Shown: positions 16,837 to 24,975 of the stretch, piece by piece
Layout: every line of letters starts with the position of its first letter
Numbering within the stretch: position 1 is the stretch's first letter
NCBI RefSeq assembly: GCF_947488945.1
Contig: NZ_CANLBS010000032.1
Span: 1-58,355 of the forward strand
Direction: 5' to 3'
From: an uncultured Streptomyces sp.
GTDB lineage: Bacteria; Actinomycetota; Actinomycetes; Streptomycetales; Streptomycetaceae
DNA: 58,355 nucleotides
The notes under the pieces: model-generated
What the model was told of the DNA's origin: nothing
What the model saw: only the letters and a program-made list of their open reading frames with translations
Database searches by the model: none
Position numbers and translations under genes: made by a program

Positions 16837-17292
16837 GTGACCGACACCGACCGCACCCAGGCCCCGGACGCGGCCGGCGCGACCGCCGCCCCGCAGTCCC
16901 CGTCGGGTCGGCTGGCCTCGGGCCCCGGCCGGATGCTGGTCTGGTTCTACGGGGTGTTCACCGTCGCGGCGGCCTCCCGCTCGATCGTCCAGATGGCGAC
17001 GGACTTCGACCGCGCCCCGCTCGCGTACGTGCTGTCGGCGGTCGCAGCGTGCGTGTACGGCTTCATCACCTACTCGCTGGTGCGCGGCGGGGAGGGCGCC
17101 CGCCGGGCGGCCCTGCTGTGCTGCGCCGCCGAGTTGGCGGGGGTGCTGATCGTCGGAGCGTGGACCCTGGCGGACCCGTCCGCCTTCCCCGACGCCACGG
17201 TCTGGTCCGACTTCGGCATGGGGTACGTCTTCATCCCGGTGATCCTGCCGGTGACCGGCATTCTCTGGCTGCGCCGCCGCCGCACCCTCTGA
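16837..17292 (+). CDS. Small integral membrane protein (second of a coupled pair)
   Basis: The 151-residue protein has a polar N-terminus of about 30 residues and four likely helices: MLVWFYGVFTVAAA, YVLSAVAACVYGFITYSLV, AALLCCAAELAGVLIVGAW and YVFIPVILPVTGILWL. It ends in RRRRTL on the inside. GTG 16837 was chosen because GGGGAA precedes it by six bases and it starts immediately after the upstream stop. The function is unknown. Membrane topology and one-base spacing suggest a two-component membrane unit with its neighbour. Confidence 0.8.
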   Translation: MTDTDRTQAPDAAGATAAPQSPSGRLASGPGRMLVWFYGVFTVAAASRSIVQMATDFDRAPLAYVLSAVAACVYGFITYSLVRGGEGARRAALLCCAAELAGVLIVGAWTLADPSAFPDATVWSDFGMGYVFIPVILPVTGILWLRRRRTL

Positions 17293-17377
17293 CGCCGCCC
17301 GCCTCGCGCGGCACACATCCGGGGCCGGACCGCGGCGGGTTCGCCGGGTACGGCCCCGAAGGCGTGTGCGCCGGCGC

Positions 17378-17881
17378 TTACGCGCTGGCCACGAAGGACC
17401 GCGCGCCCGCTTCCTTCTCCAGCAGGATCAGCCGTACGCCGTCCTCGCCGGTGGCGTCGCCGACCCGGGCGTATCCGGCGCGGCGGTAGAGCCGCAGATT
17501 GCCCTCGCTGCGGTGACCGGTGTGCAGCCGGAAACGGGTGGGGTGCCGCTCCGCCTCCAGGGCCGCCTCCGCCGCGTCGAGCAGCCGGGCGCCCAGGCCG
17601 TGGCCGCGGAGGCGGGGGTGGACGCAGAGCTTGCCGATCCGTCCGGTGCCGTCCTCCTCGGTGAAGCCCCGTACCGATCCGACGACTTCGTCGCCGAGCC
17701 GGGCCACCAGCACGAGGTCCGTAGCGACTTCCGCACGGACCGATTCGAGGGACTGGACCAGAGGGTCGATCCGGTAGTTCCCGTACAGCTCCGCCTCGCT
17801 CTGGAAGCAGAGGTACTGAAGTCTGAAGATCTGCTCGACGTCCTGTGGGCCCGCCGCCTCGATGATCACGCTCATGCCCAT
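17378..17881 (-). CDS. GNAT-family N-acetyltransferase
   Basis: The 167-residue protein has the GNAT core: VIIEAAGPQDVEQIFRLQ, the acetyl-CoA loop HPRLRGHGLGARLLDAAE (Q/RxxGxG/A type) and the C-terminal RLHTGHRSEGNLRLYRRAGYA. It should acetylate an amine with acetyl-CoA; the target is unknown. GGGAGG lies nine bases before the ATG at 17881. It follows the sigma-factor-like gene by 46 bp on the same strand and is probably in the same transcript. Confidence 0.87.
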   Translation of the reverse strand: MGMSVIIEAAGPQDVEQIFRLQYLCFQSEAELYGNYRIDPLVQSLESVRAEVATDLVLVARLGDEVVGSVRGFTEEDGTGRIGKLCVHPRLRGHGLGARLLDAAEAALEAERHPTRFRLHTGHRSEGNLRLYRRAGYARVGDATGEDGVRLILLEKEAGARSFVASA

Positions 17882-17927
17882 GTGCGCATGCCTCCCGCTC
17901 ACCTGATCCGCCGGTTGTGTACCGCTC

Positions 17928-18482
17928 CTATCCCCGCAGTTCAGGAGCTACAACCTCCGCCGCGAGCATTCTGCGCAGACATCCAAGGCATCGGGAACGC
18001 ATCGGACCCAAACTCCCCTGTGACATACCCAACTCTCCTGCGATTTCGCGGTAGGTGGGGTCGCCCGGCGAGAGCATCGCCTCCAGCAGCCCGGCGCACT
18101 TGCCGGGCAGCCTGGCCACCGCGGCGCGCAGCACCCGCCGTTCGTCGGCGCCGAGCAGGGTCCGTTCGGGACACACGCGGGGGCCGGCCGGCGGCTCGCC
18201 CTCGTCGTGCGGCCGCTCGCGCAGCGCGGATCGGCGGGCGCGGCGGGCCTCGGCGCGCACGGTGTCCCGGATCCAGCGGCCGGGATCGGCGGGCGGTGCG
18301 ACGGCGCCCGAGGCGAGCCCTTCCAGCAGGTGCAGCCAGACCGCCTGTTCGAGGTCGGCGGGCTCGGTGGCCGCGGCGGGCGCCTCCGCCGTGACCTCGG
18401 CGCGGACCAGCCGGTGCAGCGGGTGCAGGGACACGGCGGCGTACGCGGTGGGGGCCGCCGGAACGTGATCGGTGAGGGTCAT
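17928..18482 (-). CDS. Atypical sigma-70-family (ECF-like) RNA polymerase sigma factor
   Basis: The 184-residue protein has a recognisable region 4 helix-turn-helix: LPGKCAGLLEAMLSPGDPTYREIAGELGMSQGSLGPMRSRCLGCLRRML. Its N-terminal half (DLEQAVWLHLLEGL, WIRDTVRAEARRARR) is compatible with a shortened region 2 but lacks a clear DAFLxxF-type core-binding segment. It may be a minor sigma factor or a DNA-binding protein derived from one. No anti-sigma gene is adjacent; a GNAT gene follows. The ATG at 18482 has only weak ribosome-site support. Confidence 0.72.
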   Translation of the reverse strand: MTLTDHVPAAPTAYAAVSLHPLHRLVRAEVTAEAPAAATEPADLEQAVWLHLLEGLASGAVAPPADPGRWIRDTVRAEARRARRSALRERPHDEGEPPAGPRVCPERTLLGADERRVLRAAVARLPGKCAGLLEAMLSPGDPTYREIAGELGMSQGSLGPMRSRCLGCLRRMLAAEVVAPELRG

Positions 18483-18585
18483 GCCCGCCCAACGCCCGCC
18501 GTGCCCGGCCGGTTGCCGAACCGGTGGAGCGCCACCCGCCCGTGGCACTTCGGGCGGCGTGCTGACGCGGCCCCGCCCGCCCGGG

Positions 18586-18653
18586 TGCGGCGGGCGGGGC
18601 GGGGGCCCGGTGGGCGTGGTGCGGCGGGCGGGGCGGGGGCCCGGTGGGCGTGG
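18586..18653. repeat. Perfect 34-bp tandem duplication
   Basis: Two adjacent identical 34-bp copies (18586-18619 and 18620-18653) plus a degenerate third start lie between the GDPD stop and the sigma-factor start. The sequence is almost pure G with C and probably expanded by replication slippage. Confidence 0.85.
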
Positions 18654-18669
18654 CGCGGTGGGCGGCGCG

Positions 18670-19848
18670 TCAGTCGCGGCCCGCGTCGGACGCGGCGAGC
18701 AGGGCGGTGTCGGGGTTGTCGGAGAAGACGCCGTCGATCCCGGTGGCGAAGTACGCCCGGAAGGCGCCGAAGGCGTCCCCGTAGGCGTTCGGGTCGGTGC
18801 CGCGCCGGAAGTCGGCCGGCAGGAAGCTGTTCTCGTTGCGCATCGTGTAGGGGTGCAGCACCAGCCCCTGGGCGTGCGCGTCGCGCACCAGGGTGGTGGG
18901 CGTGGCCAGCTTGCCGGCGGCGTCGCGCGGGATCACCAGGTCCAGGGTCGGACCGATGCCCTGGGCGAAGGACGCCAGCCACCGCAGCCCGGCCGGGGTG
19001 ACCAGGTCGGCGACGGTGCGCGGGTCGCCGGCCGCCGTGAAGTCCCACGGCCGCGAGGAGGCGCCGGAGAGCAGCACCACGCGCGGGGTGGAGACCAGCT
19101 TCGCGAGCCGCTGGACCGAGCCGGGCTCGAAGGACTGGAGGATGAGGGCGGCGTCGGCGTGGTCCCGGCCGTAGCGGCGCAGCAGCCGGGCGAGCGGCTC
19201 CTCCAGGCCCAGCCCCAGGGAGCGGAAGTAGGTGGGGTGCTTGGTCTCGACGTACAGCCAGACCGGCTTGCCGCGGGTGCGGCCCTGGGTTTCGGCCCAG
19301 CGCAGCACCTCCTCGAAGGTGGGGATCTCCCAGCGGCCGTCGTAGAGGGTGTTCTCCTGGCGGGTGCCCGGGATGCGCTCGGTGGCGCGGAGGGTCTTCA
19401 GCTCGGCGAGGGTGAAGTCCTCGGTGAACCAGCCGGTGAGGGAGACGCCGTCGACGGTCTTGGTCGTCCTGCGGCCCGCGAACTCGGGGTGGGCGGCGAC
19501 GTCGGTGGTGCCGCTGATGTCGTTCTCGTGGCGGCAGACGAGGTGGCCGTCCTTGGTCGGCACCAGGTCCTGCTCGACGATGTGCGCGCCGAGGTCGAGG
19601 GCGAGCTGGTAGGAGCCGAGGGTGTGCTCGGGGCGGTAGCCGCTCGCGCCGCGGTGGCCGATGACGGTGGGGACCGGCAGGTCGCGCAGCCGGCGTCCGC
19701 CGCCCTTCGGTCCGCCGCCCTTCTTCCCGGCCTCCGACGACGGGGCCGCGGCCGCGGGCCCCGCCACCGCCCCTATTGCCGCCGTCGAGAGCACCGCCGC
19801 CCCGAGGAGGGTCCGTCGGCCGGGGCCGTGCTGCGCGCGGTCTGTCAT
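18670..19848 (-). CDS. Exported glycerophosphodiester phosphodiesterase (GlpQ-like)
   Basis: The 392-residue protein begins with a Tat-type signal (GRRTLLGAAVLSTAAIG) followed by AAAAP, so it is probably secreted folded. The catalytic signature IGHRGASGYRPEHTLGSY, the EQDLVPTKDGHLVCRHE metal/acid segment and the later YVETKHP and FSDNPD motifs place it in the GlpQ class. It hydrolyses glycerophosphodiesters to glycerol-3-phosphate and an alcohol outside the cell. The residues expected for catalysis (His in HRGA, Glu/Asp in EQD) are present. It is monocistronic. Confidence 0.93.
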   Translation of the reverse strand: MTDRAQHGPGRRTLLGAAVLSTAAIGAVAGPAAAAPSSEAGKKGGGPKGGGRRLRDLPVPTVIGHRGASGYRPEHTLGSYQLALDLGAHIVEQDLVPTKDGHLVCRHENDISGTTDVAAHPEFAGRRTTKTVDGVSLTGWFTEDFTLAELKTLRATERIPGTRQENTLYDGRWEIPTFEEVLRWAETQGRTRGKPVWLYVETKHPTYFRSLGLGLEEPLARLLRRYGRDHADAALILQSFEPGSVQRLAKLVSTPRVVLLSGASSRPWDFTAAGDPRTVADLVTPAGLRWLASFAQGIGPTLDLVIPRDAAGKLATPTTLVRDAHAQGLVLHPYTMRNENSFLPADFRRGTDPNAYGDAFGAFRAYFATGIDGVFSDNPDTALLAASDAGRD

Positions 19849-20080
19849 GGGGACTCCTCGTACGGGATGTGGGTGGGCGCCGCTGCGGGACGGGCCGATC
19901 GTAGGCAGCGGGCGGGTACGCTGGGCGTCCCGCGCCGGAACGGCGGGTTAACGCACATCAACAGCGCGTATCGACCGCGTGAACCCGGTGTGCGGTCGGC
20001 GCGTGCCCGCGAGTATCGTCCTCACCTGCACATACCCTCAACGCACATCGGCCGGCCCGGCCACGACACCGGAGGAACCG

Positions 20081-20752
20081 TTGTCCCGACTCACGGTCAT
20101 CAAGGCAGTGCTCGGACCGATCCTGCGCCTGATGTTCCGCCCGCAGGTGGAGGGCGCGCAGAACATCCCGGGGGACGGGCCGGTGATCCTCGCGGGCAAC
20201 CACCTCACCTTCATCGACTCCATGATCATGCCGATCTGCGTCGACCGGCCGGTGTTCTACATCGGCAAGGACGAGTACGTCACCGGCAAGGGGATCAAGG
20301 GCCGCGCGATGGCCTGGTTCTTCACCGGCTGCGGCATGATCCCGGTGGACCGGGACGGTGGGCGGGGCGGGGTCGCCGCGCTGATGACGGGCCGCCGGGT
20401 GCTGGACGAGGGCAACGCCTTCGCCATCTACCCCGAGGGGACCCGCTCCCCCGACGGCAGGCTGTACCGCGGCCGCACCGGCATCGCCCGGCTGACGCTG
20501 ATGACGGGCGCGCCGGTGATCCCGTTCGCGATGATCGGCACCGACAAGCTTCAGCCGGGCGGGGCGGGTATCCCCCGGCCGGGCAAGGTCACGGTCCGCT
20601 TCGGCGAGCCGATGGAGTTCTCGCGCTACGAGGGCATGGACCGCGACCGCTACGTCCTGCGGGCGGTGACCGACTCGGTGATGGCCGAGGTGATGCGGCT
20701 GTCCGGCCAGGAGTACGTGGACATCTACGCCACCAAGGCCAAGGCCGCCTGA
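20081..20752 (+). CDS. 1-acylglycerol-3-phosphate O-acyltransferase (PlsC family)
   Basis: The 223-residue protein has the four PlsC blocks: GNHLTFIDS (NHxxxxD catalytic pair), a GCGMIPVDRDGG substrate-binding segment, YPEGTRSPDG and VIPFAMIGTDK. It would acylate lysophosphatidic acid to phosphatidic acid at the membrane. The start is TTG 20081, because GGAGGA stands four bases upstream and the homology begins there. No ATG is suitable. A strong terminator follows 12 bases after the stop. Confidence 0.93.
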   Translation: MSRLTVIKAVLGPILRLMFRPQVEGAQNIPGDGPVILAGNHLTFIDSMIMPICVDRPVFYIGKDEYVTGKGIKGRAMAWFFTGCGMIPVDRDGGRGGVAALMTGRRVLDEGNAFAIYPEGTRSPDGRLYRGRTGIARLTLMTGAPVIPFAMIGTDKLQPGGAGIPRPGKVTVRFGEPMEFSRYEGMDRDRYVLRAVTDSVMAEVMRLSGQEYVDIYATKAKAA

Positions 20753-20764
20753 CGCCTCCCCACG

Positions 20765-20797
20765 GGCCCGCGCCCCCCTTCCGGGGGCGCGGGCCTT
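20765..20797 (+). terminator. Intrinsic terminator after plsC-like gene
   Basis: A perfect 13-bp GC stem (20765-20777 with 20783-20795), five-base loop and short TT follow. It separates this gene from the convergent MFS gene. The rest of 20798-21079 holds no gene that I can support. Confidence 0.8.
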
Positions 20798-21079
20798 CGG
20801 CGTGCCCGGGGCGGAAAAGGACGTGTGGCGCGGACGGCCGGGGAGCGCGGTCCCGGCCATGGCCGACGAGGAGAACGGGAACGCCGCGGACGCCGCGGAC
20901 CGCACGGACGACGCGTACGGAGCGGGCGGTGGGAGGGCGGGGACGGGCGGCCGTTCACCCGGGAGAGCGAAAGCCATGTCCCGGTGTGGGAGAAGCCGGC
21001 CGCCTGACCCTCCCGCGCCACGGCGGGCCGTGCTTCCGGAACGCCGGCGGGCCGGGTGTTCGGCCGGGGTGACGGCGGG

Positions 21080-22624
21080 TCAGCCGTGTGCCGGGGCGCC
21101 GTCCTCCAGTTTCTGGCCGCGCAGCAGGAACCAGGCGGCGACGGCGGCGGCGAGCAGGACGGCGGCGCCCACCCCGGCGGCGGCCCGCATCCCCTCCACG
21201 AACGCGTCCTGGGCCGCCGCGACCAGCCCGGCCGCCTGTCCGGCGGGCAGCGGTCCGGCCGCTTCCACCGCGCCGCCCAGCGACTGGTGGGCGGCGGCGG
21301 CCGTGCCGGCGGGCACTCCGGCCGGGGTGGCGAAGCCCTGGTAGACGCCGGTGACGATGGAGCCGAGCAGGGCGATGCCGAGCGCCGTGCCCAGTTCGTA
21401 CGCCGTCTCGGAGACCGCGGAGGCGGAACCGGCCTCCTCCTGGGGGACGCTGGAGAGGATGACGTCGGCCGTGACGGTGAAGGCGAATCCGGCGCCGACG
21501 CCGACGATGAGCAGCATCGCCCCGAGCAGCGGATAGCCGGTGTCGCGGCTCAGCAGGGTGACGGAGGCCAGGGCCACGCCGACCGCGCCGAGTCCGCCGG
21601 AGACCACCGACCGCACGGAGAACCGGCGGGCGGCGGTGCCGGCGAGCAGACCCGCGGCCACCGAGCCGACGGCGGCCGGGAGTTCGGCGAGTCCCGCCTC
21701 CAGCGGACCGCGCCCCTGGACCAGTTGCAGGAACTGGGAGAGGAAGAAGATGAGCCCGGACAGTCCGAGGATGGTCAGCAGGTCGGCGAGGACCGCCCCG
21801 GAGAAGCCCCGGTGGTGGAAGAGGCGCATGTCGAGCAGCGGCTTCGGCAGGGTGAGCTGGCGCCGTACGAAGCCGGTGAGCGCGGCGGCGCCGACGGCTG
21901 CGGCCGCCAGGACCTGGGCGCCGATCCCGTGCGCCGCGGCTTCCTTGACCGCGTAGACGACGCCGATGACGCCGACCAGCGACAGCAGGACGCTGGGCAG
22001 GTCCCACGGGCCGGGGGCGGGGTTCTTCGACTCGGGGAGGAACGTGATGCCGACCAGGACGAGGACCGCCATCACCGGCAGGTTGATGAGGAAGACCGAA
22101 CCCCACCAGAAGTGTTCGAGGAGGAATCCGCCGACGACCGGTCCGACGGCGGCGCCCGCGGAGGCCGTCGCGCCCCAGATGCCGATGGCGAGGCTGCGTT
22201 CGCGGGGGTCGTGGAAGAGGTTGCGGATGAGCGCGAGGGTGGACGGCATCAGCGTCGCTCCGGCCACGCCGAGCAGGGCCCTGGCGAGGATCATCATGCC
22301 GGGGCCGGTGGCGTAGGCGTTGAGCACCGAGACCGCGCCGAACGCGACCGCGCCGGTCAGCAGCAGCTTCTTGCGGCCGATCCGGTCGCCGAGGCTGCCC
22401 ATGGAGACCAGCAGGCCGGCGATGACGAAGGAGTAGACGTCGCCGATCCACAGCAGCTGGGTGCCGGTGGGTTCGAGGTCCTCGCTGAGGTAGGGGGTGG
22501 CGAGGCCGAGCACGGTCGCGTCGACCGCCACCAGCAGCACGGCGAGGACGAGGACGGCCAGCGCGATCCACCGCCCGGGGCTGCGTCCGTCGGTGGTCGA
22601 GGGTCGTATGGCGGTGCTGGTCAC
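21080..22624 (-). CDS. DHA2-family MFS multidrug transporter
   Basis: The 514-residue protein shows 14 hydrophobic segments and the DHA2 motifs: VDATVLGLATPYLSEDL in helix 1, MGSLGDRIGRKKLLLTGA (motif A) and GPVVGGFLLEHFWWGSVFLI (motif C region). It is probably a proton-driven exporter of hydrophobic drugs or dyes (SmvA/QacA-like). GTG 22624 overlaps the tetR stop by four bases, so exporter and repressor are translated from one message. A substrate that releases the repressor is likely also exported. Confidence 0.92.
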   Translation of the reverse strand: MTSTAIRPSTTDGRSPGRWIALAVLVLAVLLVAVDATVLGLATPYLSEDLEPTGTQLLWIGDVYSFVIAGLLVSMGSLGDRIGRKKLLLTGAVAFGAVSVLNAYATGPGMMILARALLGVAGATLMPSTLALIRNLFHDPRERSLAIGIWGATASAGAAVGPVVGGFLLEHFWWGSVFLINLPVMAVLVLVGITFLPESKNPAPGPWDLPSVLLSLVGVIGVVYAVKEAAAHGIGAQVLAAAAVGAAALTGFVRRQLTLPKPLLDMRLFHHRGFSGAVLADLLTILGLSGLIFFLSQFLQLVQGRGPLEAGLAELPAAVGSVAAGLLAGTAARRFSVRSVVSGGLGAVGVALASVTLLSRDTGYPLLGAMLLIVGVGAGFAFTVTADVILSSVPQEEAGSASAVSETAYELGTALGIALLGSIVTGVYQGFATPAGVPAGTAAAAHQSLGGAVEAAGPLPAGQAAGLVAAAQDAFVEGMRAAAGVGAAVLLAAAVAAWFLLRGQKLEDGAPAHG

Positions 22625-23172
22625 GGCTGCACGCTCCGTCGTACGCCGCCGAGCAGCAGCTCGGCGACCATGTGGGTGAAGTCCTGGGGGGCGACCCGGC
22701 CGGTCTGGACGGTCCAGGCGGCGCTGGAGACCAGGCCGTAGAGGGCCTCGGTGAGCCAGGCGGGGGTGAGGTCGATGCGGAACTCGCCGCGCTCCTGGCC
22801 GGCGCGGAAGAAGGCGGACACCTGCGCGTCGAGGCGGCTCCAGCCGTCGTCGACCTGGTCGCCCTCGAAGAGCTGGTTCTCCGTGATGAGGAAGGCCAGC
22901 AGTCCGGCGGAGGGTTCCACGGCGGCGACGAGCCGACGCAGTGCCTCCTCGGAGGTGCCCTCGTCGAGCGCGGCGGCCCGGACGGCGCCTTCGAACTCCT
23001 GGATGCCGAGCCGTTCCAGCGCCTTCACCAGGGCGTCCCGCCCGGCGAAGTGCCGGTGCAGGGTGGCACGGCTGATGCCGGCGGCCCGCGCCACCTCGTC
23101 CATCGTGGCGGTGGACTTGTGGGTCAGCAGACGGGCGGCGCTGCGCAGCACCTGGTCGCGGTCGAGAGGCAT
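22621..23172 (-). CDS. TetR-family repressor of the adjacent exporter
   Basis: The 183-residue protein has an N-terminal TetR helix-turn-helix (ATMDEVARAAGISRATLHRHF, about 24-44) and a ligand-binding C-terminal domain. A perfect palindrome (23192-23209) stands 20-37 bp upstream, and TATGGT occupies -12 to -7 of ATG 23172. No ribosome site exists, so a leaderless transcript controlled by its own product is plausible. A TTG at 23199 would extend the protein by nine residues but would lie within the operator. Confidence 0.9.
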   Translation of the reverse strand: MPLDRDQVLRSAARLLTHKSTATMDEVARAAGISRATLHRHFAGRDALVKALERLGIQEFEGAVRAAALDEGTSEEALRRLVAAVEPSAGLLAFLITENQLFEGDQVDDGWSRLDAQVSAFFRAGQERGEFRIDLTPAWLTEALYGLVSSAAWTVQTGRVAPQDFTHMVAELLLGGVRRSVQP

Positions 23173-23191
23173 GAGACGACCATAACTCACA

Positions 23192-23209
23192 TGAGACAAC
23201 TTTGTCTCA
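23192..23209. promoter_or_regulatory. TetR operator palindrome
   Basis: TGAGACAACTTTGTCTCA is a perfect inverted repeat (8-bp arms, CT centre). It lies between the likely -35 and -10 of the tetR-MFS promoter. A half-site TGAGAC recurs at 23172-23177 at the start codon. Confidence 0.75.
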
Positions 23210-23269
23210 GGAAGGGATCGTGGAGCAGTATCGGTGTCGCGCGGGCGCGCCCGGCGACAGCATGGGGGG

Positions 23270-23785
23270 ATGAAGCCGCTGCTGCTGATCGACGTCGACG
23301 GGCCGCTGAACCCCTTCGCGGCGCTCGCCCGCCGCCGCCCGCCGCAGGGCTACCGGCGGCACCTGATGCGCCCGACCGGCTGGGAGGCCGGGGACCCGCT
23401 GCCGGTGCTGCTCAACCCGGAGCACGGCGACGAGCTGCTGACCCTGACCGACCGGTTCGAGCTGGCCTGGGCCACCACCTGGAAGGCGGAGGCGAACCGC
23501 TGGATCGCCCCGCAGCTGGGGCTGCCCGCGCTGCCGCACGTCGAGTGGCCCGGCCTGCTCGGTCCCGGACCGGACGCCACGTACGGGAAGACCCAGCACG
23601 TCGTGGCGTACGCGGACGGGCGGCCGTTCGCCTGGGTGGACGACGAGATCACCGACCGGGACCGCGCCTGGGTGACCGTCCACCACCCGGCACGGGCGCT
23701 GCTGCTGACGATCGACCCGCGGGTCGGCCTGGTGCGGCGCGACTTCGACACGCTGGCGGCGTGGGTGGCGGACGCGGGGGCGTGA
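23270..23785 (+). CDS. HAD-fold protein (HAD_SAK-like)
   Basis: The 171-residue protein begins with the HAD motif I LLLIDVDGPLNPF. It later has ATTWKAEANRW (motif II-like Thr) and FAWVDDEITDRDRAW with acidic motif IV residues. It resembles the short actinobacterial HAD proteins related to the phosphatase module of Swiss-army-knife RNA repair proteins, but the substrate is unknown and RNA repair is not demonstrated. The cap domain is absent or minimal. ATG 23270 follows a run of G that may serve as a ribosome site. It diverges from tetR. Confidence 0.8.
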   Translation: MKPLLLIDVDGPLNPFAALARRRPPQGYRRHLMRPTGWEAGDPLPVLLNPEHGDELLTLTDRFELAWATTWKAEANRWIAPQLGLPALPHVEWPGLLGPGPDATYGKTQHVVAYADGRPFAWVDDEITDRDRAWVTVHHPARALLLTIDPRVGLVRRDFDTLAAWVADAGA

Positions 23786-23825
23786 ACGGGCCCGGCGGGG
23801 CGGCCGCGGCGGCGGGCCGGGGTTC

Positions 23826-24797
23826 TCAGTGCCACGGCAGCGCGGCCCGGTGGCGCCAGTACGCCTCCGGTTCCTCCACCAGGGCGTCGAGCCGTGCCAC
23901 CCGCTCCTCGTCCAGGTCGAGGGTGACGGCGTGCAGGTTGCCGGAGAGCTCGTCGACCGTGGTCGCGCCGGACAGGACCGCACCGGCCCACGGCTGCCGG
24001 AGCACGAAGGCGAGCGCGGCTGCGTCGCTGCCGAGGCCCTGCTCGGCGGCGAGTTCGCGGAGCACGGCGGGCGCGTCGGCGCCGGCCAGCCGGCCGTTGG
24101 CCATCGCCTCCTTGACGATGACGGTGAGTCCCGCGTCGTGGGCGTCGGCGAGCGCGGGCCCGGCGGAGGTCTCCAGCACGTTGTACGTGGACTGGACGGT
24201 ACGGAACAGGGGCTCGCCGTCGACGGTCACGCCGAGCGCCGCCCGGATCGCGTCGGCCTGGCCGGGGCCGCTGGTGGACAGGCCGACGGTGACGCCCTCC
24301 GCGGCCAGCGCGGCGAGGCGGGCGTGCAGCTCCTTGTCGGTGAGCGCCGGGCTGTCGGCGGTCACCGAGTGGATCTGGTAGAGGTCCAGCCGGTCGCCGA
24401 GCAGGGCGTGGGTCTCGGTGCGCTGCCGCTCGTAGGTGGCGAGGCCGTGGTCCTTGACCTCGTGGGCCTCGGCGTCGATCCGCCAGTCGGCGGTGTAGGT
24501 GTAGCCCCACTTGCTGCCGACGACCACGTCCGTGACGTGCGGGCGGGCGGTCAGCCACTCGGCGAGGAACGCTTCGGAGCGGCCGTAGGACCGGGCGGCG
24601 TCGAAGTACCGGACGCCCTGGGCGTACGCGGCGTCCAGCAGTTCGTGGGTCCGCTCCCGCAGCGCCTCGGGGGTGCGGGCCCCGGGTTCCCCGAGGTCGC
24701 GGGTGACGTTGATGTAGCCGGGCCTGCCCACGGCGGCCAGGCCGAGCCCGATGTGGGCGGTCGAGGTCGTCGCTGCGGTCAGGCGGTCGAAGGACAT
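23826..24797 (-). CDS. Aldo/keto reductase
   Basis: The 323-residue protein has the AKR barrel signatures: GVRYFDAARSYGRSE with catalytic Asp/Tyr, the Lys in VVGSKWGY, DLYQIHSVT with the catalytic His, and the C-terminal cofactor region VLSGATTVDELSGNL. It would reduce an aldehyde or ketone with NADPH. The substrate cannot be named. ATG 24797 has GAGGAA six bases upstream. It is convergent with the HAD gene. Confidence 0.92.
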   Translation of the reverse strand: MSFDRLTAATTSTAHIGLGLAAVGRPGYINVTRDLGEPGARTPEALRERTHELLDAAYAQGVRYFDAARSYGRSEAFLAEWLTARPHVTDVVVGSKWGYTYTADWRIDAEAHEVKDHGLATYERQRTETHALLGDRLDLYQIHSVTADSPALTDKELHARLAALAAEGVTVGLSTSGPGQADAIRAALGVTVDGEPLFRTVQSTYNVLETSAGPALADAHDAGLTVIVKEAMANGRLAGADAPAVLRELAAEQGLGSDAAALAFVLRQPWAGAVLSGATTVDELSGNLHAVTLDLDEERVARLDALVEEPEAYWRHRAALPWH

Positions 24798-24975
24798 CGT
24801 GGGTTCCTCGCTCTCGGGACGGCTCGTCGTCTCCGGGGCCGCCCCGGCCCGCGCCGGCGGCAGCCCCACCCCGTCAACGTAGCCCGCGAGAGCGTCCCCA
24901 CACCTCAGGCGGGGGTGTGGGGCGGGTGCGGGCCGCCGCGCACCGGCCGGAGCCGGCGCGCGAGGGCCCGGCCGG

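Noticed and set aside
23173..23199. Upstream TTG start for tetR
   Set aside because: The TTG lies in the operator palindrome, has no ribosome site, and TetR homology begins after the ATG at 23172.
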